Notes under the pieces: model-generated | Told to the model about the DNA's origin: nothing | Seen by the model: only the letters and a program-made list of their open reading frames with translations | Databases searched by the model: none | Shown: piece after piece, positions 18,029 through 26,764 of the stretch | Position numbering within the stretch: the stretch's first letter is position 1 | Layout of the letters: every line of letters begins with the position of its first letter | Position numbers and translations under genes: made by a program | Assembly (NCBI GenBank): GCA_003054695.1 | Contig: QAZA01000005.1 | Span: 1 to 64,000, forward strand | From: Verrucomicrobia bacterium LW23 | GTDB lineage: Bacteria; Verrucomicrobiota; Verrucomicrobiia; Methylacidiphilales; UBA1321 | Direction: 5' to 3' | Length of the DNA: 64,000 nucleotides

Positions 18029-18607
18029 CTACTTCTTGATCGCTTCGATGCTTACAATAATAGTGACTTCTTCACCCACGCCGCCCGGCACGCCTTTTAT
18101 GCCAAACTCGCTGCGCTTGAAGGTAAAAGTGCCTTCGCCGCCGATGATTTCCTTGCCACCCATGTTCTTGCCTTTACCGGTAATCTGACCCTTCAGCGTA
18201 ACGGGTTTGGTGGTACCAAGTGCGGTAAGATCGCCCGTAATTTCAAACGCTTCGCCTTCTACCTTAACGGCCGTGCTTTTGAATTTGATTTCGGGGAACT
18301 CCTTGGCGTTAAAGAAGTCCGGGCTGACAATGTGAGCATCGCGCTTCTTGTTGTTGGAGTCTACAGACTCCGCCTTGATTGAGATTTCCACTTTGGATTC
18401 GGCCGGCTTGGCTTCATCATACACAATGGTGCCGCTGCCTTCATTAAAGCGGCCGTAAAAGTTGCTGGTGTTAAGATGCTTTACCTTAAAGATAAAGCTG
18501 CTGTGGCTGTTATCAATCGTATACTCCGCCGCACGGGCGGGGCAAAGGGCGGCCGTAGCCAGTACAGCGGCTGCGGAAAGGGAAAAAGCGAAGCGAAGGA
18601 ATTGCAT
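18029..18607 (-). CDS. YceI-family periplasmic protein
   Basis: A 192-residue protein with a signal peptide (MQFLRFAFSL... to the AARAA region near residue 28), then the YceI lipocalin-like beta barrel. Recognisable parts are YTIDNSHSSFIFKVKHL at the N-terminus, the FNAKEFPEIKF segment and the final TFKRSEFGIKG strand. YceI proteins bind polyisoprenoid-type lipids and are often linked to stress or quinone metabolism. Several in-frame Mets lie upstream; the one chosen puts the signal peptide at the start. It is divergent from the FKBP gene (250-base gap). Confidence 0.9.
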   Translation of the reverse strand: MQFLRFAFSLSAAAVLATAALCPARAAEYTIDNSHSSFIFKVKHLNTSNFYGRFNEGSGTIVYDEAKPAESKVEISIKAESVDSNNKKRDAHIVSPDFFNAKEFPEIKFKSTAVKVEGEAFEITGDLTALGTTKPVTLKGQITGKGKNMGGKEIIGGEGTFTFKRSEFGIKGVPGGVGEEVTIIVSIEAIKK

Positions 18608-18857
18608 AGCGTTCAATATCATTATCGACATCATTGTTATGAAGTGGCGAACTGACGGCGAGGGCAAGCGCCTGCCGGCCGGCGGCCAGCCCGGCGTCTA
18701 TACAACAACTCAACCCCCGAAATTGCATTTCGCAAGCCCGTTTTTGTATCCACTTGGTAACAATTTGTAACGATCTTCAGCTCCCCCGATGTTTTTTGCG
18801 TAGTTTTTGCAATGTTCACTTGTCAAACATGCCTTCCCCATGCATGTTTTCCGCTGA

Positions 18858-19634
18858 ATGCAATCTTCCCGCTTTTATCTTCCGAATCGTCGGACAGCAC
18901 TCGCTGTTATGCTGTCCGCATGCTGCGTAGCCGCATCATTTCTCTATGCCCAGGAACCGGGCGACCCCATGCAAGGCATGCAAGCCCCTCCCGCCAAGCC
19001 GTTTAACGAAGACATGAAGAAAAAAGCCAGCTACAGCGTCGGCTTTAACATCGGCAGCGACATCGCCCGTAACCTCAGCGGCGCTCCCCTCAAGCTCAGC
19101 ATGGAAGATTTCCGCAAGGGCCTGGGCGACGCGCTGGAAGCCAAAGCGGCCACCATTACCCCCGAGGAGATGAAGGAAGCCCTCGCCTCCCTGCAGGGCG
19201 AAATGGTTCGCCTGCAAGAGGTTGCGCAAAAGGAAGCCGCAGGCAAAAACAAAGAGTTTCTGGACAAGAACGAGAAGGAAGCCGGCATCAAAAAGTCGCC
19301 TAAAGGCGTGCAGTACAAGGTGTTGAAGGAAGGCACCGGCGCTCAGCCCAAACTCACCGACACCGTCGTCGTTCACTACACCGGCACCCTGCTGGACGGC
19401 AAGGAGTTCGACAGCTCCCACAAACGCGGCCAGCCCGCCACGTTCCCCATCAATCAGGTCATCGTAGGCTGGCAGGACATCGTGCCCCTGATGAAGGAAG
19501 GCAGCAAGTGGAAGATCTGGATCCCCTCCGATCTCGCCTACGGTGAGGCCGGCAGCCCCCCCACGATTCCGCCAAACTCGATCCTCGTGTTCGAGCTGGA
19601 GCTCATTTCCGTGCCCAAGGAGGAGAAGAAGTAA
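18858..19634 (+). CDS. FKBP-type peptidyl-prolyl cis-trans isomerase, exported
   Basis: A 258-residue FkpA/Mip-like foldase. It has a signal peptide ending near ASFLYAQ, a helical dimerisation domain (about 45-135: KKKASYSVGFNIGSDIA, EDFRKGLGDAL) and a C-terminal FKBP domain (about 155-253). The FKBP domain has VHYTGTLLDGKEFDSS, INQVIVGWQD and the closing IPPNSILVFELELI. It should speed proline isomerisation of secreted proteins in the periplasm. A strong terminator follows 42 bases after the stop. Confidence 0.95.
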   Translation: MQSSRFYLPNRRTALAVMLSACCVAASFLYAQEPGDPMQGMQAPPAKPFNEDMKKKASYSVGFNIGSDIARNLSGAPLKLSMEDFRKGLGDALEAKAATITPEEMKEALASLQGEMVRLQEVAQKEAAGKNKEFLDKNEKEAGIKKSPKGVQYKVLKEGTGAQPKLTDTVVVHYTGTLLDGKEFDSSHKRGQPATFPINQVIVGWQDIVPLMKEGSKWKIWIPSDLAYGEAGSPPTIPPNSILVFELELISVPKEEKK

Positions 19635-19676
19635 GCTCCGCGCTTTCTTTCCTACTCAACCGCAGATACTTATACA

Positions 19677-19708
19677 AACCTGCATGGTTAGCGCCATGCA
19701 GGTTTTTT
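19677..19708 (+). terminator. Rho-independent terminator of the FKBP gene
   Basis: A perfect 11-bp stem AACCTGCATGG / CCATGCAGGTT with a 6-base loop, followed by a run of T's (19703-19708). Classical intrinsic terminator. Confidence 0.9.
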
Positions 19709-19878
19709 GTTGGGCGCTGGTCGGCACAATGCTTTACGGACCTGATCGAATTATGGTGTGCACCATTGCTGCGCGATTGCTGACAACAGCGCTTGACAAT
19801 GTGGGGCGGAAGCCAAAAACTGCTCTGCGCTAAATCCGCGCAAGGAGTTCTCCCCGCCACGTTTGCAAGGTAAGGATC

Positions 19879-21129
19879 ATGAACATTCCCCCCGTACCAT
19901 CGCCCCGCCCCGCGAGCGCCTATGCCGGCGCCGGCGGTCCTCCGCGCATGCCCATCAAGCTAAACTCGCCGGGCAACACGCTTCTCATCCAGATCTTCGC
20001 CTACACCACGGCGTTCATGGTGATGATGGGCATGGGCCTTGTTTTCCTGCTCATCATCGGCATCAACATGGGCCCCGTAAATATGTTTGTGGGCATGTTC
20101 CTGGCCACCATCCCCGTGCCGGCCTACATTACCGTCCTGCTGTTGCTGGACCGCCTGGAGCCGGAGCCGCCGGTGATGATGGCAATGGCATTTATCTGGG
20201 GCGCAACGGGTTCTGTGCTTTTCTCGGTACTCTCCAACGATACGATGGGCGCGATTGCGCACGCTGTTTTCGGCGCCGGCCACGTCCATAACGTGCTGGG
20301 GCTCTCCGTTTTTGCGCCGATTAACGAGGAGCTCTCCAAGGCGTTTATCCTTCTCGTCTTCTTTATCTGGCGTCGTCGCGAGTTTGACGGCCTGCTGGAC
20401 GGCATCATCTACGGCTCGCTGGCCGGTCTCGGCTTTGCGATGTCGGAGAACTTCCTCTACTACGGCCGCGCGTTTCATCAGGGCGGCGCGGGCGGTGCGC
20501 TGTTCCTTCTCTTTCTGCGCGGCGTGTTCTGCGCGTTCTCGCACCCCCTGTTTACCAGCATGACGGGCATTGGCTTTGCGATTGCCGCTAACAGCCGTTA
20601 TATGGCGGTGCGCATCATCTGTCCGATTGTCGGCCTGATCCTGGCGATGGGACTGCACGGCTTGTGGAACTTCTTCGGCACCAACATCATGGCCGAGGTG
20701 GCGCAGACGCCCTGGATCGGCCTGACGTCGATCGTTGTCATCATGTTCCCCGGCGCGTTCCTCATGCTTTCCATCGCGGCTTACTCGCTCTGGTCGGAGC
20801 TTAAGGTCATTAAAAAGCAGCTGGCGCCTTACCACCACAACGGCCTGCTTAGCGACGAGGAATACAAGGCGGCCTGCTCCCTTTTCAGCCGCCTGTTCTT
20901 CCGCTTTGGCGCCATGAAGAAGGCCGGGCCGGCCGGCTTTTACCACGCCGGCAACCTGCTGGCCTACGCCACCGAGCTCGCCTTCCACCGCAAACGCGTG
21001 GAGGACGGCACCGCCTCCGGCAACATGGAGCTCGATCGCCAGCTCGAAGACGGCTTTCTCGGCGGCGTGATGGAAGCCAAGAACGCCCTGGCGGCAGGCG
21101 CGCGAGGGGTTACGCCACGGTCGGCGTAA
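19879..21129 (+). CDS. PrsW-family intramembrane metalloprotease
   Basis: A 416-residue multi-pass membrane protein. It has a Pro-rich cytosolic N-terminus of about 30 residues, then eight or so hydrophobic helices carrying the PrsW motifs: NEELSKAF (Glu150-Glu151), DGIIYGSLAGLGFAMSEN near 174-191 and SHPLFT near 221. A soluble C-terminal extension of about 130 residues follows (LKVIKKQLAPYHHNG onward). PrsW proteases cleave anti-sigma factors or membrane substrates in some bacteria; the target here is unknown. All motif residues are kept, so it is probably active. A plausible AAGGA ribosome site lies just before the ATG. Confidence 0.87.
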   Translation: MNIPPVPSPRPASAYAGAGGPPRMPIKLNSPGNTLLIQIFAYTTAFMVMMGMGLVFLLIIGINMGPVNMFVGMFLATIPVPAYITVLLLLDRLEPEPPVMMAMAFIWGATGSVLFSVLSNDTMGAIAHAVFGAGHVHNVLGLSVFAPINEELSKAFILLVFFIWRRREFDGLLDGIIYGSLAGLGFAMSENFLYYGRAFHQGGAGGALFLLFLRGVFCAFSHPLFTSMTGIGFAIAANSRYMAVRIICPIVGLILAMGLHGLWNFFGTNIMAEVAQTPWIGLTSIVVIMFPGAFLMLSIAAYSLWSELKVIKKQLAPYHHNGLLSDEEYKAACSLFSRLFFRFGAMKKAGPAGFYHAGNLLAYATELAFHRKRVEDGTASGNMELDRQLEDGFLGGVMEAKNALAAGARGVTPRSA

Positions 21130-21293
21130 AGTGGCAGAGAGTTTCGTAAACAGGTGACCTCTCGCCCATACGTACGAAACTATCCCCTGTGAATCTGAGG
21201 GGCGAGTATTTCGCACGAAGGGGGACGAAGCCGCTAAGTGGGGATAAGGGGGGCTAGGAAGTATATTAACCCCCTTGCCACCAATAACTTAGG

Positions 21294-22370
21294 TTACTTG
21301 CGGGGCATGGGCACCAGGTGAGGGTGCACAATGCGCGCCGGCTGCGGGCCGGAGCCGTCAATTTGTGCCTCCAGGATGGCGAACATCGCTTCGGCAATGT
21401 CCGCACCATCGTACTCCATCAGCGTCAGCGAGGGCTGCCATTGCTCCAGAATAAGTGAGCCGCGGTTGGCGTGCGACGCGATCTGGATATCGGCGCCGAT
21501 GCGCAGGCCGGCCGCCTCCAGGGTTTGCAGCACGCCGCGGGCCATTACGTCGTTAGTGACGAGCAGGCCGTCCGGGCGGGGGCCTTTGGCCTCCAGCAGG
21601 GCGCGGGTCATCTCCATGGCAATCGTGTCATAGGGTGAGTCGGTCTCCGGTTTAACCTGCAGCCAGGGTTCGCGGACGGTCACGCCCAGCTCTGCGGCGG
21701 AGCGCCGGAAGCGGGGAATATCGGCCGGGACGACGCCGATCAGCGCGATCTCCTTGCAGCCATGCCTCTGCAACTCCTTCATGCCCAGGGAGATAACCGA
21801 TCCGCCCTCCAGATGTACTGTGTTCGCCTTGTCGGGATCGCCCAGGCGCACGACCGGCACGCCCTGCGCCATAATCCAGCGGTCCTGCTCAACCCGCGAG
21901 GAGGTGATGATGAGGCCGTCCAGCTTGCCGGCTTCCAGCGCATCGGCAAGATCCTGATGCACAATGCTTTCCGACGAGCTTCGATTGAGCGCCGGGGCGT
22001 TGAGGAAGAAGGAAAAGCGCTCGCTATTCAGCTCCGCCCTCTTGGCGCATTGCTCCAGCAAAATGGTAAAAAAGGCGGCGTCCTTGTTGGCAAAGATGTC
22101 GAAGCCCACGACCAGGCCAATGGCGCGCTGCATAATGCGTGGCGAGACAAAAATGCCGGAGCGAGGGCGGCGGTCGATCAGGCCGCGCTCCTCCAGCTGC
22201 CGCAGTGCCTGATCCAGCGTAACTACCGTAACTTTCAAAGACTTGGAGAGCTCGCGCACGCGGGGCAGGCGGGCGTTGGGCCCCAGATGTCGCGCCAGCT
22301 GGATGAGAGCTTTGACGACTTCCGGCTGTTTGTGGCGGCCGGTGATGGGGCGTAGAAGGGATTGCGACAT
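21294..22370 (-). CDS. GntR-HTH / LacI-type hybrid transcriptional regulator
   Basis: A 358-residue repressor-type protein. Residues about 15-75 are a GntR winged helix (RLPRVRELSKSLKVTVVTLDQALRQLEERGLI). The rest, from about 85, is a periplasmic-binding-protein-like LacI effector domain (AIGLVVGFDIFA; KLDGLIITSSRVEQD; PDGLLVTNDVMARG). This AraR/XylR-like layout usually responds to sugars. It is divergent from purD (151 bases), a housekeeping gene, so its targets are probably elsewhere. Family assignment firm, ligand unknown. Confidence 0.88.
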   Translation of the reverse strand: MSQSLLRPITGRHKQPEVVKALIQLARHLGPNARLPRVRELSKSLKVTVVTLDQALRQLEERGLIDRRPRSGIFVSPRIMQRAIGLVVGFDIFANKDAAFFTILLEQCAKRAELNSERFSFFLNAPALNRSSSESIVHQDLADALEAGKLDGLIITSSRVEQDRWIMAQGVPVVRLGDPDKANTVHLEGGSVISLGMKELQRHGCKEIALIGVVPADIPRFRRSAAELGVTVREPWLQVKPETDSPYDTIAMEMTRALLEAKGPRPDGLLVTNDVMARGVLQTLEAAGLRIGADIQIASHANRGSLILEQWQPSLTLMEYDGADIAEAMFAILEAQIDGSGPQPARIVHPHLVPMPRK

Positions 22371-22521
22371 TGATCTAGAACAGAGGAAACTTTATTTAAC
22401 CCCCATTCCGCACCCCGCGTCAATATCAAAAGCTTCGCCCCCAAAACTTTGCGCTCGCCTCCGCCGCCGCCCTTGCCTAGAAAGATTTTTTCCCCACTAC
22501 ACCCTCCTTTTCACGTCCTAC

Positions 22522-23787
22522 ATGAAGATTCTGATCGTTGGCGGCGGTGGCCGCGAGCACGCGCTGGCCTGGAAGTTCAAGTCCGATGATGCTGCGGCTG
22601 AGCTGTTTATCGCGCCCGGCAACGCCGGCACCGCCGCGCTGGGCACCAACCTCCCCATCAGCGCCACCAACATTCCGCAGCTGCTGGAGTGGGCCAAAGC
22701 CAACCGGCCTGACCTTACCTTTGTGGGCCCCGAGGCACCTCTGTGCGCGGGCATTGTGGATGTGTTTGCGGTGGAAGGCTTTGCGATTTTTGGCCCCAAT
22801 AAGGCTGGAGCTCAGCTGGAGGGCAGCAAGATCTTTACCAAAAATATTCTCGACAAATACGGCATCCCCACAGCCAAAAGCGCCACATTTACCGTGGCGG
22901 CGGAGGCGTATGCGTACAGCCAGCAGCAGCCTTACCCGCAAGTGATTAAGGCGGATGGACTTGCATCCGGCAAAGGCGTGACCGTGGCGCTAAACCCCTG
23001 GATGGCCACGCGCGCCATTTACGACGCGATGGAGAAGAAGATTTTTGGCGAAGCGGGCGCACAGGTCCTGATCGAAGAGTTTTTGCCCGGCCGCGAGGCG
23101 AGCGTGCATGCGGTGAGCGATGGAACGACGCTGCGCGTTTTTCCTGCCGCGCAGGATCACAAGCGCATTGGCGACAACGACACCGGCCCCAACACCGGCG
23201 GCATGGGCGCCTACGCCCCGGCGCCGATCGTCACGCCGGAGCTGTCGCAGGTGGTGATGGACACGATTCTCGTGCCCGTCCTTAACGGCTTGCGCAGCGA
23301 GGGCATCGATTTTCGCGGCATCCTGTACGCGGGGCTGATGATCTCCCCCGCCGGGCCTAAAGTGTTGGAGTTCAACGTCCGCTTTGGCGATCCGGAGACG
23401 CAGGTTATCTTGCCGCTGCTGGAAACTCCCCTGGCGGAGGTGGCACTGGCGGCGATTCAGGGCCGCCTGGGCGGGCTGGAGCTGAAGTTCCGCGACGGCG
23501 CCGCCGTGTCGGTCGTCGCCGCCGCGGAGAATTACCCGGGCGATCCCCGCACGGGCGACGAAATTACCGGCATTGCTGCGGCCGAGAAGACGGGCGCGGT
23601 GGTCTTTCAGGCCGGCACGGTGCCGGGCAAGAAGAAGGGCGAAGTGCTGACTGCCGGCGGGCGCGTGCTTGCGGTCACGGGGGTCGCATCGCAGCTTGCA
23701 GAAGCGCGAAAACTTGCCTATGATGGCCTGACGCACATCCGCTTTTCCGGCGCGCAGTACCGGCGAGATATCGCCGCGCGCACGTAA
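22522..23787 (+). CDS. purD: Phosphoribosylamine-glycine ligase (GAR synthetase)
   Basis: A 421-residue ATP-grasp enzyme for the second step of purine synthesis. The start gives MKILIVGGGGREHALAW, the family's fixed N-terminus; upstream codons in the same frame are spurious. Other hallmarks are FVGPEAPLCAGIVD, KADGLASGKGV at the ATP-grasp start, and NTGGMGAYAP, with NVRFGDPETQ near the catalytic end. No other purine gene is next to it. Assignment is secure. Confidence 0.97.
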   Translation: MKILIVGGGGREHALAWKFKSDDAAAELFIAPGNAGTAALGTNLPISATNIPQLLEWAKANRPDLTFVGPEAPLCAGIVDVFAVEGFAIFGPNKAGAQLEGSKIFTKNILDKYGIPTAKSATFTVAAEAYAYSQQQPYPQVIKADGLASGKGVTVALNPWMATRAIYDAMEKKIFGEAGAQVLIEEFLPGREASVHAVSDGTTLRVFPAAQDHKRIGDNDTGPNTGGMGAYAPAPIVTPELSQVVMDTILVPVLNGLRSEGIDFRGILYAGLMISPAGPKVLEFNVRFGDPETQVILPLLETPLAEVALAAIQGRLGGLELKFRDGAAVSVVAAAENYPGDPRTGDEITGIAAAEKTGAVVFQAGTVPGKKKGEVLTAGGRVLAVTGVASQLAEARKLAYDGLTHIRFSGAQYRRDIAART

Positions 23788-23829
23788 GCGCCGGATCGCA
23801 CAACCGAGCCGCGCGGCTCCCCCGCCTGC

Positions 23830-25029
23830 ATGATTTCCCCTCGCTTATTGTCGTTGCAACAGCTTGGCATTGTTGCCTTTAGCCTTGTTTGTGCGGGGAT
23901 GTTCGGGGCATGCGGCGTGCTCGGCTTCGTCTCGGCCCAGGCGCAGCAACCCATGGCGCCTGCGCAGGTTATCGCCAGCCAGCAAAGTCCGACTACCGTG
24001 CCGGCCTCCGCGGGGGATCCCGCCACGCCCCTCCCCCCGGCTCCGCAGCCCAGCGATGCCGAGGTTGCCGAGACTGTAAAGTTGCTGAAGGAGTTTTACA
24101 CCGACCCTGCGGCCGTTAAGGACGCAAAGGAAGACAAGGCGGCGTTAACCGCTCTTATGCAGCAACTTGGGGGCGGCGTTGCGATTCTCTCCACCAGCGT
24201 GGCGCCCGCCGGACAAATGCCGCGCCCGATCTACACGGAGCTCCTGCCGCAGAACGTGGGCTACGTGCGCGTGCCCAGCTTCGCGTTCCCCAAGGACCGC
24301 CTGGCGTTTGAGCTGCTGCTGAACGACTGGAACCGCGCGGGCATCCTGGGCCTGGTGCTGGATCTGCGCGACTTTGAGGCGACGAGTGATTTTGGCGGCG
24401 CGGCGCAGATGCTGAGCTTTTTTACGCGCGGCGGGCTGGACCTGTTTACCGTGCAAGGGCTTCAGATTCAACAACGTGTGTATACCAACGAGCGCCGCGC
24501 CTCCACATTCAGCCGCCCCATTGTGGTGCTGATTAACGGCCGCACGATCGGCGCCGGCGAGGTCTTCGCCGCCGTGATGCGTGTCTCGGGCAAGGCCATC
24601 ATCATGGGTCGCTCCACAGCGGGGCTGGCCGCCGTGTTTGTGGAGAAGCCGCTGCCGACGGGCCGCAGCCTGCGACTGGCCACCGGTCAGGCCACGCTGG
24701 CGGATGGCACGCGCCTTTTCGGCGTCCCGGTTTCGCCGGATATACCTGTGGTTACGGATGATACGAAGGAGCGCGAGCAGCTGCTCACCGTCGCGCAATC
24801 CACCGCCGCGCGCCTGATTCAGGAGCTGCCCCCTCGCCTGCGCCTGTCCGAGGCGGCGCTGGTTCGAGAGGAGAACCCGGAGTATGATGCCGCGTTGTCC
24901 GAGCGCAGCCGCACACGGGCGCCCGCCAAGAGCGAGACGCTGGTGCAGGACGTGACGCTGATCCGCGCGCTGGACGTGCTGCGCGCGATTCACCTGACCG
25001 CGCCGGCGTATAGCGGCGGGGCGGGTTGA
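23830..25029 (+). CDS. Exported S41-peptidase-like protein, catalytically degenerate
   Basis: A 399-residue protein with an N-terminal membrane or signal segment (about 11-38). The middle (about 140-310) follows the C-terminal processing protease (S41) fold: VGYVRVPSFAF, LVLDLRDFE, PIVVLINGRTIGAGEVFAA, then GRSTAGLAAVF. In active members the LINxxSASASE segment carries the catalytic Ser and the GxxTxGKG segment the Lys. Here these positions are Gly241 and Leu266, so both catalytic residues appear lost. No PDZ domain is evident. It begins 42 bases after purD and ends 93 bases before a secreted TPR gene. Probably a binding or scaffold protein in the periplasm; function unknown. Confidence 0.75.
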   Translation: MISPRLLSLQQLGIVAFSLVCAGMFGACGVLGFVSAQAQQPMAPAQVIASQQSPTTVPASAGDPATPLPPAPQPSDAEVAETVKLLKEFYTDPAAVKDAKEDKAALTALMQQLGGGVAILSTSVAPAGQMPRPIYTELLPQNVGYVRVPSFAFPKDRLAFELLLNDWNRAGILGLVLDLRDFEATSDFGGAAQMLSFFTRGGLDLFTVQGLQIQQRVYTNERRASTFSRPIVVLINGRTIGAGEVFAAVMRVSGKAIIMGRSTAGLAAVFVEKPLPTGRSLRLATGQATLADGTRLFGVPVSPDIPVVTDDTKEREQLLTVAQSTAARLIQELPPRLRLSEAALVREENPEYDAALSERSRTRAPAKSETLVQDVTLIRALDVLRAIHLTAPAYSGGAG

Positions 25030-25122
25030 TGGTCTGGACTTTTTTTGCACACAACAAGACATCCGAGATAAACGTTGTCGTGTCGCTGGACTTGTCACGT
25101 ATATGCGTGTACACTCAGGCTC

Positions 25123-26361
25123 ATGCTGAATCGCCAAGGTGCTCGCGCTTTCCGACTGCTTTTCCGTTCCGTCGCTGTAACGTTTGCATGCGCGGCAGCC
25201 GCAATGCCCGGCGTGGTTTCCGCGGGCCCGGGCGATGGCGCGGCCGTTGGCCCCTCCCCCGCCCTTGTGCAGGATACGCCGGGCACCATCCCCAACGGCC
25301 CTTACATTCCGCTACCCAAACCCGGCGCGCAGGATAAGGAGCCGACGGCCGACGGCCAGGTGATTCTGAAGGAAGCCCTGAACCACATGGCCCGGGAGGA
25401 TTACACCGCGGCCATCCCCGCTCTGGACAAGCTGGTGAGCGCCGAGCCCGTTTACATTGCGTACTTTTTACGCGCCGTGTGCAAGGCCGCGACGGCGGAC
25501 GATGACGGAGCCATGGATGACGTGACAAAAGCGCTGGAGATTCGCACCACGCCCAATGCCTTGATATTGCGCGGCCAGGTGCTGGTGCAGCAGGGCAAGT
25601 ACGAGGAAGGCGCGCAAATCTTCAGCATTACCCTTAACGGCCTGCGCCGCAATAACTCGCCGGAGAAGCTGCGGAGCAACCCGGAGTCCCTGCGCATGCT
25701 GGGCCACTGCACGCGCGGCCTCGGCGTGGCGCTTAGCTGCATGGGCGGGCACGACGAGGTGGCGGCCAACTATTACAAGGCGGCCGGCATGGTGCTTACG
25801 GAACCGGAGCCGCACCTGTACGTTAGCATGTTTGCCTGGTGCCTGCAGGCGCGCACGCGCAACGGGGCCTCCATGACTGAGGAGGTGCGCAAGGGAATTG
25901 CCGCGGATAAGGAGGGCATCCAGAAGGAGTGGGACGAAAAGAAAAAGGGCGGTGAGAATCCGACGGGTGGCGCCGAGAGGGCGTGGCCGCTTTACGTTGC
26001 GGAGTATCTCATCAGCGACACGGCTGACCACGACAAACTGCTGGCCCAGGCCAGTGTGGCGCGCGACAAGAAAACCGCCGTCGATCAGCTGTGCGAAGCG
26101 CACTACTATATTGCCATGCGCCTTCGCAACGATGGCAAGGACGACCAGGCCGAGCAACACCTCCTCGCGGCGATCAACACCGGCGCCCGCACGATGACCG
26201 AGCACGTGATGGCGCGCGCCGAGCTTCAGCTGCTGAAAAATCCGCCTGAACCCGCCGCCCCCGCACCGCGCCGCCCAGCGCCCGCACCAGCTCCCTCCCC
26301 TGCCCCTGCACCGCGAGAGCCGCTGCCGGACACGGACATGCCGACGAGCGTGGGGATTTAG
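25123..26361 (+). CDS. Secreted TPR-repeat protein (one module copy)
   Basis: A 412-residue protein. The ATG at 25123 starts a signal peptide that ends near AMPGVVSAG. Residues about 75-390 form a helical TPR-like module: ALNHMAREDYTAAIPALDKLV and ALILRGQVLVQQGKYEEGAQIF, closing with LCEAHYYIAMRLRND and an AEQHLLAAINTG helix. The last 45 residues are Pro/Ala-rich. The same module occurs twice in the next gene. TPR modules mediate protein-protein contacts, so an envelope scaffold role is likely but unproven. It follows the degenerate S41 gene in the same direction. Confidence 0.75.
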   Translation: MLNRQGARAFRLLFRSVAVTFACAAAAMPGVVSAGPGDGAAVGPSPALVQDTPGTIPNGPYIPLPKPGAQDKEPTADGQVILKEALNHMAREDYTAAIPALDKLVSAEPVYIAYFLRAVCKAATADDDGAMDDVTKALEIRTTPNALILRGQVLVQQGKYEEGAQIFSITLNGLRRNNSPEKLRSNPESLRMLGHCTRGLGVALSCMGGHDEVAANYYKAAGMVLTEPEPHLYVSMFAWCLQARTRNGASMTEEVRKGIAADKEGIQKEWDEKKKGGENPTGGAERAWPLYVAEYLISDTADHDKLLAQASVARDKKTAVDQLCEAHYYIAMRLRNDGKDDQAEQHLLAAINTGARTMTEHVMARAELQLLKNPPEPAAPAPRRPAPAPAPSPAPAPREPLPDTDMPTSVGI

Positions 26362-26437
26362 AGACTTTGGGATGCAGAGGCTGTCGACATTCGCACTCGA
26401 ATCGCACGGCAGGATCTCTCCATCCCTTCCGTGTGTT

Positions 26438-26498
26438 CCGTGTGATCCGTGGTTAAGTTTCCGTTGAAAGGGGAGTTTATTGAGCACGGATCACACGG
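26438..26498. repeat. Intergenic inverted repeat of the periodic repeat family (copy 1a)
   Basis: Perfect 14-bp arms CCGTGTGATCCGTG (26438-26451) and CACGGATCACACGG (26485-26498). The left arm is followed by GTTAA and the right arm by GGGG. Part of a dispersed family seen at seven intergenic loci in this window. The 403-base gap 26362-26764 holds no gene, only this and the next hairpin. Confidence 0.85.
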
Positions 26499-26553
26499 AG
26501 GGGATAAAGGGGATTGTTCTGTTCTTACCTCTCCGTTCCCCCTGCCGGGCTCA

Positions 26554-26641
26554 CCCCTTCGTGTCTTTGTGGTGAAAAATCCCCCTTATGCTGCTTTGCG
26601 AAAATGGGGAGGGGATTTTTCACCACAAAGGCACGAAGGGG
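26554..26641. repeat. Long stem-loop of the periodic repeat family (copy 1b)
   Basis: Arms of 31 bases at 26554-26584 and 26611-26641 pair with a single mismatch around a 26-base loop. The right arm reads GGGGATTTTTCACCACAAAG, then GCACGAAGGGG. In RNA this would be a very stable hairpin. It lies between two paralogous TPR genes. Confidence 0.9.
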
Positions 26642-26764
26642 AGGGGCGGAAGGCAGAGTTGGACCGGGTGCGGTTGTTGTGTGTTTACATGCTGGCTTGT
26701 TCCGCATTAGTCTTCGGTCGTTGCTTTCCAGGTCCGCTCCCCACTCTATCAAGTCCTTTGCCAG

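Noticed and set aside
21130-21293. Possible terminator CTCGCCC...GGGCGAG after the PrsW-like gene
   Set aside because: The 7-bp arms are about 30 bases apart with no T-run, too weak to call.
24145-25137. Long minus-strand frames opposite purD, the S41-like gene, TPR genes, nadB and Hsp70
   Set aside because: They are rich in Arg, His and Gly with no domains and mirror the GC-rich codon pattern of the real genes.
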